Of a DNA stretch of 64,000 nucleotides, positions 57,614-64,000 are shown in pieces. Position 1 is the stretch's first letter. Each line of letters begins with the position of its first letter. Source of the DNA: Sphingobium sp. Z007 (GTDB lineage Bacteria; Pseudomonadota; Alphaproteobacteria; Sphingomonadales; Sphingomonadaceae); NCBI RefSeq assembly GCF_900013425.1, contig NZ_FBXK01000005.1, positions 1,116,001-1,180,000 on the forward strand, given 5' to 3'. The notes beneath the pieces were generated by a model. That model was not told where the DNA came from. It saw only the letters and a list, made by a program, of their open reading frames with translations, and made no database searches. Position numbers and translations under genes: made by a program.

Positions 57614-58795
57614 ATGCGGCGCTGTATGATATCCAAAAGCAAGATCGTCGCGCTAATCGTCGCCGCGGGCCAGGGCAACCGGGCGGGCGGCGACGCACCC
57701 AAACAATATCGCATGATCGCGGGCAAGGCCGTACTGGCCCATGCCTATGATGCGCTGGCGGCGCATGGCGGCATCGATGCGATTCATATCGTGCTGGGCG
57801 AAGGGCAGGAAGCGACCGCCCGCGCGTTGCTCGGCGAACGGGTCGCATCCTTCGTAACCGGTGCCGACAGCCGGCGTGGATCGGTGCGCGCGGGGCTGGA
57901 GGCGATCGCGGCGCGGGGCGGCGCGGATATCGTTCTGATCCATGATGCCGCCCGCCCTTTCCTGCCCGCTGCGGTGGTCGATCGTCTGCTGGCGGCGCTG
58001 GAGAGCGGGACGGGGGCCATTCCGACGCTGCCGGTCGCCGATACGCTGATACGCGACGCGAGCGGAGCCATGGGCGATGGCGTGGAGCGGGACGGACTGC
58101 ATCGGGTGCAAACGCCGCAGGCTTTCCGCTTCGACGCCATCGTGGCGGCGCACCGCGCGTGGGATGCCGCGCGGGAAGCGACCGACGATGCACAGATTTT
58201 GAAAGGCTGGGGCCATGACGTCCTATTGGTGCCAGGCGATGAGAGGCTAGAGAAATTGACCTATCCGCTGGATTTTGCCCGCGCCGAAGCGCAACAGGCG
58301 ACGCCGCGTTCGACGCGGGTCGGCATGGGCTATGATGTCCACCGCCTTGCGCCCAACGAAGAGCTTTGGCTGGGGGGCATATTGGTGCCGCATGATTGGG
58401 GCCTTGCCGGGCATAGCGATGCCGATGTAGCGCTCCACGCCATCGTCGATGCGATGCTGGGGGCGCTGGCGGAGGGAGATATCGGCAGCCATTTCCCGCC
58501 GTCCGATCCGCAATGGCGTGGCGCGTCGTCCGACCGCTTCCTGGCCTATGCGCGGGACCGGGTGGCGGCGCGGGATGGTGTGATCGAGCATATCGACCTG
58601 ACCATCATCTGCGAAGCGCCCAAGATCGGCCCGCATCGCGACGCCATGCGCGCGCGGATCGCCGATATATTGGCCCTCCCCCTGGACCGGGTCAGCGTGA
58701 AGGCGACGACGACGGAGCGGCTGGGCTTTGCCGGGCGGCGCGAAGGCATCGCCGCACAAGCAGTTGCCACCCTGTCCGTTCCCGCGCTATCCTGA
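57614..58795 (+). CDS. ispDF: Bifunctional IspDF (MEP pathway)
   Basis: The 393-residue fusion joins IspD (MEP cytidylyltransferase; ALIVAAGQGNRAGGDAPKQY, VLIHDAARPFLP, HRVQTPQAFRF; about 1-230) with IspF (MEcPP synthase; RVGMGYDVHRLAPNEELWLG, GLAGHSDADVALHAIVDAML, VKATTTERLGFAGRREGIAA; about 234-393). The DVH and HSDADV motifs give the IspF zinc ligands. The enzyme does steps 3 and 5 of non-mevalonate isoprenoid synthesis. Such fusions are typical of Alpha- and Epsilonproteobacteria. ATG 57626 is an alternative start. Confidence 0.96.
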   Translation: MRRCMISKSKIVALIVAAGQGNRAGGDAPKQYRMIAGKAVLAHAYDALAAHGGIDAIHIVLGEGQEATARALLGERVASFVTGADSRRGSVRAGLEAIAARGGADIVLIHDAARPFLPAAVVDRLLAALESGTGAIPTLPVADTLIRDASGAMGDGVERDGLHRVQTPQAFRFDAIVAAHRAWDAAREATDDAQILKGWGHDVLLVPGDERLEKLTYPLDFARAEAQQATPRSTRVGMGYDVHRLAPNEELWLGGILVPHDWGLAGHSDADVALHAIVDAMLGALAEGDIGSHFPPSDPQWRGASSDRFLAYARDRVAARDGVIEHIDLTIICEAPKIGPHRDAMRARIADILALPLDRVSVKATTTERLGFAGRREGIAAQAVATLSVPALS

Positions 58796-58799
58796 TCTC

Positions 58800-59318
58800 A
58801 TGCCCGATACAGTCCTTCCGGCCGAACTGGTCGAACTCGCCGAAAAGGTCATCATCGCCAACCGCCGCACTGGACGCACCATCGCGGTGGCGGAAAGCTG
58901 CACCGGCGGGCTGGTGTCGGCGGCGCTCACGGAAATCGCAGGGTCTTCCGACGTGTTCGAGGCCGGTTTTATTACCTATTCCAACGACATGAAGGCTGAA
59001 CTTCTCAAAGTTTCGCATGATGTGCTGGATACATTCGGCGCCGTGTCGATCGCCACCGCCTGGGCGATGGCGCAAGGCGCGCTCAAGCAAAGCCACGCCC
59101 ATGTCGCGGTCGCCATTACCGGCATTGCGGGGCCAGGCGGCGGCAGCGAGCAGAAGCCGGTCGGCACCGTGGTGTTCGCCCGCGCCGAACGCGGTGCTGC
59201 GGCGGACAAGGTTGTCGCCGACATGCGCCATTTCGAAAATAATGGGCGCGGCGGCGTCCGCCTTCAGGCGGCGTTGTGCGCGCTGGAACTGCTGTTGCCG
59301 GACGCGCCCGCCCCGTAA
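58800..59318 (+). CDS. pncC: Nicotinamide-nucleotide amidase (CinA C-terminal type)
   Basis: The 172-residue protein consists of the CinA C-terminal domain only, which deamidates NMN to NaMN in pyridine nucleotide recycling. Motifs are IAVAESCTGGLVSAALTEIA, FITYSNDMKAELLKVS, and AVAITGIAGPGGGSEQKPVG. The start ATG 58800 follows the ispDF stop by four bases. Its 3' end overlaps the convergent ratA gene by 55 bases. Confidence 0.93.
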   Translation: MPDTVLPAELVELAEKVIIANRRTGRTIAVAESCTGGLVSAALTEIAGSSDVFEAGFITYSNDMKAELLKVSHDVLDTFGAVSIATAWAMAQGALKQSHAHVAVAITGIAGPGGGSEQKPVGTVVFARAERGAAADKVVADMRHFENNGRGGVRLQAALCALELLLPDAPAP

Positions 59319-59740
59319 AGCGCAGCCGCGCGGGTTTCGAACCCGCCGATCATCTTGCGCAGCGCCTTGTCGAAAAACTGGCCGGCCAGCATTTCGAACA
59401 GCCGGTTCTTAAATTCGAACTCGACTTCGAAATCGACCATCACCCCACCCTGCCCGTCATCCCGAAAGCGCCATTCATTGTGCAAATGCTTGAGCGGTCC
59501 GTCGAGATAATCGACCCGAACATGATCAGGTCGATGCTTGATGACGCGGGAGGTGAAACTCTCCTTCACCCCCTTGAAGCCGACGATCATGTCGGCGACC
59601 ATCTCCGTATCACTATCGGACCGCACACGAATGGCGCTGATCCAGGGCAGAAATTCCGGATAGGCCTCTACATTCGACACCAGGTCGAACATCTGCGTCG
59701 GCGTATAGGGAAGGTGACGCGTTTCTTCATGCTTGGGCAT
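59264..59740 (-). CDS. RatA/COQ10-like START-domain protein
   Basis: The 158-residue protein has the polyketide cyclase/START fold: HLPYTPTQMFDLVSNVEAYP, EFLPWISAIRVRS, VGFKGVKESFTSRVIK and FRDDGQGGVMVDFEVEFEFK. Bacterial homologues are called RatA or UbiT-like coenzyme Q-binding proteins; COQ10 helps ubiquinone function in mitochondria. The short C-terminal tail (GASGNSSSSAHNAA) is low-complexity and lies in the overlap with pncC. It starts seven bases after lipA, so the pair is probably co-transcribed, as in other alphaproteobacteria. Confidence 0.9.
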   Translation of the reverse strand: MPKHEETRHLPYTPTQMFDLVSNVEAYPEFLPWISAIRVRSDSDTEMVADMIVGFKGVKESFTSRVIKHRPDHVRVDYLDGPLKHLHNEWRFRDDGQGGVMVDFEVEFEFKNRLFEMLAGQFFDKALRKMIGGFETRAAALYGAGASGNSSSSAHNAA

Positions 59741-59747
59741 CTGGACG

Positions 59748-60698
59748 TCAGGCCTTCGCCGCCGTCTTGGCCAGTTTCGCTTCACGCGCGGCGCGCATTT
59801 CGGCGAAATCCTTGCCCGCATGGTAACTGGACCGAGTGAGCGGCGACGAGGCGACCTGGAGGAAGCCCTTGGCCCGCGCGATGCCAGCATAAGCGGTGAA
59901 CGCCGCCGGGGTCACGAAGTCGATCACCTTGGCGTGCTTGGGCGTGGGTTGCAGATATTGGCCCATGGTCAGAAAGTCGATGTCGGCCGACCGCATGTCG
60001 TCCATCACCTGATGGACCTCCAGACGCTCTTCGCCCAGGCCCAGCATGATGCCGGACTTGGTGAAGATCGACGGGTCCAACTTCTTCACCGACTCCAGCA
60101 GGCGCAGCGACGCATAGTAACGCGCGCCGGGGCGGATGGTCGGATAGAGGCGCGGGACCGTCTCCAGATTATGGTTATAGACGTCCGGCCGTGCGGCGAC
60201 GATCATCTCGACCGCGCGCTCATGCTTGTTGCGGAAGTCGGGCGTCAAAATCTCGATCGTCGTGCCCGGCGTCGTGCGGCGCAGCGCCTCGATCACCTTG
60301 ACGAATTGCGACGCGCCGCCATCAGGCAGGTCGTCGCGGTCGACCGAGGTGATGACGATATGTTCCAGCCCCATTTCGGCGCAAGCGTCGGCCAGGTTTT
60401 GCGGTTCGTTGACATCGACCTTGCGCGGCATCCCGGTCTTGACGTTGCAGAAGGCGCAGGCGCGGGTACAGACGTCGCCCAGGATCATCACCGTGGCATG
60501 CTTCTTGGTCCAGCACTCCCCGATATTGGGGCAGGCCGCTTCCTCGCACACGGTGTTGAGGCCCTTGTCACGCATCAGCTTGCGTGTTTCATGATAGGCC
60601 GGGCTGGTCGGCGCCTTGACGCGAATCCAGTCTGGCTTGCGGGCGCGCTCCGGGCTTGCGGGCTGACCGGGCATGGGGATCGGGCTGATGTCGTTCAT
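59748..60698 (-). CDS. lipA: Lipoyl synthase
   Basis: The 316-residue radical-SAM enzyme inserts two sulfurs into octanoyl-protein. The auxiliary cluster motif is [12 protein letters not shown], and the radical-SAM cluster motif is [33 protein letters not shown] and the final [10 protein letters not shown] with the conserved Ser-Ser agree. The start is ATG 60698 (MNDISPIP); longer readings have no support. It is divergent from the carbonic anhydrase gene. Confidence 0.97.
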   Translation of the reverse strand: MNDISPIPMPGQPASPERARKPDWIRVKAPTSPAYHETRKLMRDKGLNTVCEEAACPNIGECWTKKHATVMILGDVCTRACAFCNVKTGMPRKVDVNEPQNLADACAEMGLEHIVITSVDRDDLPDGGASQFVKVIEALRRTTPGTTIEILTPDFRNKHERAVEMIVAARPDVYNHNLETVPRLYPTIRPGARYYASLRLLESVKKLDPSIFTKSGIMLGLGEERLEVHQVMDDMRSADIDFLTMGQYLQPTPKHAKVIDFVTPAAFTAYAGIARAKGFLQVASSPLTRSSYHAGKDFAEMRAAREAKLAKTAAKA

Positions 60699-60763
60699 GC
60701 GCCCCAGATAGCGATGCAGGGACGCTCTTGCCAGCCCCCTATTTGTCCGGCACATCGCTGGCG

Positions 60764-61402
60764 ATGAGTGATTTTTCCGACATGCTGGATGGCTATCGCC
60801 GTTTTCGCGACACCGGCTGGAACCAGCAGCGGGCGCGCTGGGACGAATTGAACGAGGGGCAGGCGCCGCGCGTGATGGTGATCGCCTGTTCCGACAGCCG
60901 GGTCGATCCGGCGCAGATTTTCGATACCAGCCCCGGCGAGATTTTCGTCGTGCGCAATGTTGCCGCACTGGTGCCGCCGTTCGAAACCGCGCCGGGCCAT
61001 CATGGCGTCTCCGCCGCGCTGGAATTTGCGGTTCAGGTGCTCAAAGTTGGCGAGATCGTGGTCATGGGCCATGGCAAATGCGGGGGTTGCAAGGCGGCGC
61101 TCAGCCAAGACCTGAAGGACGCACCGCCGGGCGAAGGCGGCTTCATTCATAACTGGATCGAATTGCTGGACGATGCCCGCAATATCGTGATCGGCCATTA
61201 TGGTGCGCAGCGCGACCGGGACGTCGAACGGGCGATGGAGCAGGAAGCGGTGAAGGTGAGCCTCGCCAATCTGCGCACCTTCCCTTGCGTCCGGTCCAAG
61301 GAGCGCAAGGGCGAATTAAAGCTGGTCGGCAGCTTCTTTGCGATCGCAGACGGCGTGTTGAACATTTTGGACGAGGATAGCGGCGCCTTCTCGCCCGCAT
61401 AA
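60764..61402 (+). CDS. Beta-class carbonic anhydrase
   Basis: The 212-residue protein has the zinc ligands in [17 protein letters not shown] (Cys, Asp/Arg pair) and [15 protein letters not shown] (His-x-x-Cys). [12 protein letters not shown] is also typical. It interconverts CO2 and bicarbonate for carboxylation reactions and pH balance. The start at 60764 (MSDFSDML) fits the family better than the longer 60728 reading. Confidence 0.95.
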   Translation: MSDFSDMLDGYRRFRDTGWNQQRARWDELNEGQAPRVMVIACSDSRVDPAQIFDTSPGEIFVVRNVAALVPPFETAPGHHGVSAALEFAVQVLKVGEIVVMGHGKCGGCKAALSQDLKDAPPGEGGFIHNWIELLDDARNIVIGHYGAQRDRDVERAMEQEAVKVSLANLRTFPCVRSKERKGELKLVGSFFAIADGVLNILDEDSGAFSPA

Positions 61403-61415
61403 AGGAACAGGCGCG

Positions 61416-62249
61416 ATGGCGTTATTGCAGGAAGGGCGCGTTTTGGAAGGTCGGGGCAATATCGCCCTGCTGATCGATGCGGACAATGCGTCGGCGGCGC
61501 ATTTCGATTCGGTGATGAATGTCCTGGCGGAGCTTGGGACGGTCAATATCCGTCGCGCCTATGGCAATTGGAGCAAGGCGACGCTCAAGACCTGGGCCGC
61601 GCTCTCCATCGCGCAGGGGATCGAGCCGCAGCAGCAGTTCGACCTGACCAAGGGCAAGAACGCCACCGACATGAAGATGACCATCGACGCCATGGACCTG
61701 ATGGCATCGGGCCGGGTCGACGGTTTCGGCCTGATGTCCAGCGATAGCGACTTCACCCCGCTGGCGACGCGCATCCGGCAGCAGGGCATCGCTGTCTATG
61801 GCTTTGGGTCGGCGAACACGCCCGAAGGCTTCCGCCGTGCCTGCACACGGTTCCTGAATGTCGCGGCGCTCAAGCCCGCCGAAGTGCCGGTGGTGGCCAA
61901 GGCACAGGTGAGGGCCGCAGCCCCGGCTGCGCCCGCCAAAGCCGCACCAGCGAAAGCCGTCCCCCAGGCCGCGCCCGCCCCGGTCGCGCCGCCTGCCGCC
62001 GCGCCCACGCCCGGCAAGGCGGTCGATCCCGAAGTCGTGCGCCTGCTGATCGACGCCTATGACGAGGCCAAGCGCGACGAGCGCGGCTTCGTGGCACTGG
62101 GTCCGGTCGGTCAGCGGGTCGGCAACCGCTCCAGCTTCGACGTGCGCAACTATGGCTATAAGCGCCTGTCCGACCTGGTCGCCGCCATCCCCAATTTCAT
62201 CACCGAAGTCCGCGAAGGCGGGCAGACCTGGATCAAGCGGGTCAAGTGA
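61416..62249 (+). CDS. NYN-domain RNase-like protein with C-terminal LOTUS/OST-HTH
   Basis: The 277-residue protein has an N-terminal NYN (PIN-like) domain with the acidic active-site residues in NIALLIDADNASAAHFD, KNATDMKMTIDAMDLMASG and FGLMSSDSDFTPLATRI. An Ala/Pro-rich linker (about 155-205) leads to a C-terminal OST-HTH/LOTUS region (VVRLLIDAYDEAKRDERGFV to NYGYKRLSDLVAAIPNF). NYN proteins are predicted metal-dependent RNases and LOTUS binds RNA. It is probably an RNA-processing factor. The LabA/DUF88 family is the nearest label. Confidence 0.9.
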   Translation: MALLQEGRVLEGRGNIALLIDADNASAAHFDSVMNVLAELGTVNIRRAYGNWSKATLKTWAALSIAQGIEPQQQFDLTKGKNATDMKMTIDAMDLMASGRVDGFGLMSSDSDFTPLATRIRQQGIAVYGFGSANTPEGFRRACTRFLNVAALKPAEVPVVAKAQVRAAAPAAPAKAAPAKAVPQAAPAPVAPPAAAPTPGKAVDPEVVRLLIDAYDEAKRDERGFVALGPVGQRVGNRSSFDVRNYGYKRLSDLVAAIPNFITEVREGGQTWIKRVK

Positions 62250-62530
62250 TGCCGCCCGTGGCGCGTCACCTGATGATCCATGGCCGGGTTCAGGGCGTAT
62301 GGTATCGCGCCTGGACGGTAGAAACGGCGCGCGGACTGGGCCTCGCGGGCTGGGTCCGCAACCGCGCGGACGGCTGCGTTGAGGCGCTGGTGGAGGGCGA
62401 GGCGGCGGCGGTGGCGCGGTTTGTCGCGCTGGCGCAGGATGGGCCACCGGCGGCGAAGGTCGCGCGGATTGATGTGGCTGAGGTGGATGTCGAGGGGTTG
62501 GGTGGGTTCGAGAAACGGGGGACGTTTTGA
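62249..62530 (+). CDS. Acylphosphatase
   Basis: The ~93-residue protein has the acylphosphatase signature HGRVQGVWYRAWTVETARGL with the phosphate-loop Arg, and GWVRNRADGCVEALVEG with the catalytic Asn. It hydrolyses acyl-phosphates. The ATG shares a base with the preceding stop (TGATG); GTG 62246 is the alternative start. Confidence 0.92.
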   Translation: MPPVARHLMIHGRVQGVWYRAWTVETARGLGLAGWVRNRADGCVEALVEGEAAAVARFVALAQDGPPAAKVARIDVAEVDVEGLGGFEKRGTF

Positions 62531-62638
62531 GGGCTGCGGGTGTCTATTAACGACCATTCAATGCCATAGGCGCGGCTTGCACACGAACCTGAAAGCGGAC
62601 ACCTTGATGGTGATGAATGGTCCTTGGGGGAAGCAATT

Positions 62639-62983
62639 GTGCAGCTTGGCGATACTGAGACGGGATTGCTAGAGGACTGTTTCGAGGATTGGCGCGGCCT
62701 ATGGGAGGTGGTCTGGGCCGATCCAGATAAAAACCTCCAGAGCGCGGTAGCTCTTGTCACGTCTCTAGTGGCGGGCGGATATTTGACTACTCTTGGTGTT
62801 ACGGATTGGGATCAAGCCCGAACGGCTGAACCAATGGCTGCCGCTGCTGCCCTGGCGGTTGTTCAAATGCAGGCAAACTACCTGCCGCCCCAGCAAGCTG
62901 GCGCGATCTTTTATTTGTTGTCGATTACGCCCAAAGGCGAAGCAGCTATACCTCCGGGAGCTTTCCCGGATGAGTTGGGATAA
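62639..62983 (+). CDS. Short protein of unknown function
   Basis: A 114-residue reading (GDTETGLLEDCFEDWRGLWE; SLVAGGYLTTLGVTDWDQA; ending FPDELG) starts at GTG 62639 with GGGGGA seven bases ahead. The frame is open back to 62570 with no ATG, so a longer start is unlikely unless the gene is decayed. Composition and codon use look less GC-biased than its neighbours. I do not recognise a family. The acidic N-terminal part and hydrophobic middle suggest a folded cytosolic protein. Confidence 0.5.
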   Translation: MQLGDTETGLLEDCFEDWRGLWEVVWADPDKNLQSAVALVTSLVAGGYLTTLGVTDWDQARTAEPMAAAAALAVVQMQANYLPPQQAGAIFYLLSITPKGEAAIPPGAFPDELG

Positions 62984-63040
62984 TCTGTCTGCTTTCACGA
63001 TATTCTTTGCGAAAGCGGACTGTCGCCTTTCCACCCAATT

Positions 63041-63130
63041 CGTAATTCCCGCGAAGGCGGGAACCCATCTCCGACGCTCGCAACAAGGCGGAAAGGCGGG
63101 AGATGGATTCCCGCCCCCGCGGGGATGACG
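63041..63130. repeat. Inverted repeat with ATTCCCGC...GCGGGAA arms
   Basis: Left arm CGTAATTCCCGCGAAGGCGG and the right arm (reverse complement beginning CGTCATCCCCGCGGGGGCGG) are about 32 bases each, with GGGAACCCATCTCC / GGGAATCCATCTCC inside and a 26-base spacer. This resembles the GTCATTCCCGC-type repeats found between genes in many bacteria. It lies between the unknown short gene and the peroxidase gene. Confidence 0.8.
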
Positions 63131-63235
63131 GTATAACGTGACGTATCCACCATCCACTCACGCCCCCTCCCCTTGCCCTCCCCCTGCGGATAAGCCAGCG
63201 TTCGTTCGTCGTGCGCGGCACAGGGGGGAATGGCC

Positions 63236-64000
63236 ATGCGGGTTGGCGTAGCAGGGAGCATCGGCGCGGTCGTGCTGGCATCCGGGGCGATGGGCGCGGG
63301 GGCGGACTGGCGCTGGCCCGTCTTTCCGGTGGGGGTCAGCGCGCCTGCCCTGCCCGCCGACACGGCCATGAGCGCGGCCAAGGTCGCGCTGGGCCGCCGC
63401 CTTTTCTACGATCGTGCGCTGTCGCATGACGGCAGCATGGCCTGCGCGGATTGCCACCAGCAGGCGCGCGGCTTTACCGACGGCCAGCCCACCCATATCG
63501 GCGTGACCGGCGACATGGGCGTTCGCAACGTGCCCGGGCTGGCCAATGTCGCCTGGCGCAGCGGCCTGACCTGGACCGATGCGGGCATCACCACGCTGGA
63601 GGCGCAGGCGATGGTGCCGATGACCGGGACCAAGCCGGTGGAAATGGGCGTGGGCGACCGCGATGGCGACCTGGCCACGCGGCTGGACGCCGATCCCTGC
63701 TATCGCCGGATGTTCGCGCAGGCCTTTCCCGGCACAAAGGGCGGCGCGGATTTCGCCAAAGTGACGGCGGCGCTGGGTGCGTTCCAGCGCACGATGATAT
63801 CGTTCGGCAGCGCCTATGATCGCGGCACCCTGACCCCGTTGGCCGCCAAAGGCGCGGCACAGTTCAAGGCGTCGGGCTGCGCATCCTGCCATAGCGGCCC
63901 AGACCTGACCGATGGCAAGGTCCATTATGTCGGCACCGCGGCGCCGCGCGAATCGGACGATCCGGCCTATGGCGGAAAGCCGCCACCGCCAGGGTTTGAG
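63236..64000 (+). CDS. Di-haem cytochrome c peroxidase family protein, 5' part
   Basis: The 255 visible residues begin with a signal-like segment (RVGVAGSIGAVVLASGAMGA), then ALGRRLFYDRALSHDGSMAC and the first haem motif CADCH, TDGQPTHIGVTGDMGVRN, and the second haem motif CASCH (FKASGCASCHSGPDLTDGK). This is the CcpA/MauG family of periplasmic enzymes that reduce H2O2 with electrons from cytochrome c. AGGGGGG precedes the ATG at seven bases. The gene runs off the window end, so the C-terminal part is unseen. Confidence 0.9.
   Translation, partial: MRVGVAGSIGAVVLASGAMGAGADWRWPVFPVGVSAPALPADTAMSAAKVALGRRLFYDRALSHDGSMACADCHQQARGFTDGQPTHIGVTGDMGVRNVPGLANVAWRSGLTWTDAGITTLEAQAMVPMTGTKPVEMGVGDRDGDLATRLDADPCYRRMFAQAFPGTKGGADFAKVTAALGAFQRTMISFGSAYDRGTLTPLAAKGAAQFKASGCASCHSGPDLTDGKVHYVGTAAPRESDDPAYGGKPPPPGFE

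Noticed and set aside
59264..59740. RatA as a toxin of a toxin-antitoxin pair
   Set aside because: The RatA toxin label comes from an E. coli homologue; there is no adjacent RatB-type partner here, and the lipA neighbour fits a respiratory/cofactor role better.

Overview
The window is a GC-rich alphaproteobacterial chromosome segment, most likely from the order Sphingomonadales (Sphingobium/Sphingomonas/Novosphingobium type). The support is the gene order divL-tsaE-amgK-murU-addB-addA-trxA, the dusB-ntrB-ntrC / ntrY-ntrX-hfq-hflX order, a fused ispDF gene, a tandem-domain Hfq, and dispersed palindromic intergenic repeats. Genes are tightly packed, with many ATGA/GTGA/TGATG overlaps. Assignments come from reading translations; no database search was possible.

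Layout. 1-5.9 kb: the 3' end of an M2 (ACE-like) metallopeptidase gene, a membrane diguanylate cyclase, AMP nucleosidase, a peroxiredoxin, YqgE, and ahcY behind a perfect 7+2+7 inverted repeat. 6.2-17.4 kb: one long operon for cell-cycle signalling (DivL, with Tyr in place of the phospho-accepting His), tRNA t6A synthesis (TsaE), muramic-acid recycling (AmgK/MurU), AddAB recombination nuclease and thioredoxin. 17.6-21.8 kb (minus): a GT-C glycosyltransferase, argJ, an inositol-monophosphatase-like enzyme and a GST. 22-25.2 kb: secA and a PilZ protein. 25.4-33.3 kb: a complete high-affinity K+ locus, kdpFABC plus kdpDE, preceded by an untracked 27-residue membrane ORF; then tRNA-Ser(UGA).

33.5-43.5 kb: a plus-strand run for the cell envelope and replication: lytic transglycosylase, RlpA-SPOR, DD-carboxypeptidase, tmk, holB, metG, tatD, a PhnP-like MBL hydrolase, a retropepsin-like protease and an MHS-family transporter. 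43.5-46.46 kb: an AT-richer accessory segment with an IS1202/ISNCY-type insertion sequence and an FkbM methyltransferase, set between core genes. 46.5-57.5 kb: mazG, a TPR-like periplasmic protein, then minus-strand hflX, double-domain hfq, ntrX, ntrY, ntrC, ntrB and dusB (nitrogen control). 57.6-64 kb: ispDF, pncC, ratA/COQ10, lipA, beta-carbonic anhydrase, a NYN-LOTUS RNA-binding protein, acylphosphatase, an unrecognised short protein, and the 5' part of a di-haem cytochrome c peroxidase gene cut by the window edge.

No CRISPR array, prophage, toxin-antitoxin pair or recognisable defence island is visible. The most distinctive items are the tandem Hfq, the Tyr-box DivL, the GAFTGA-less NtrX, a perfect 27-bp hairpin in the hflX leader, the small ORF ahead of kdpF, and three families of dispersed palindromes.
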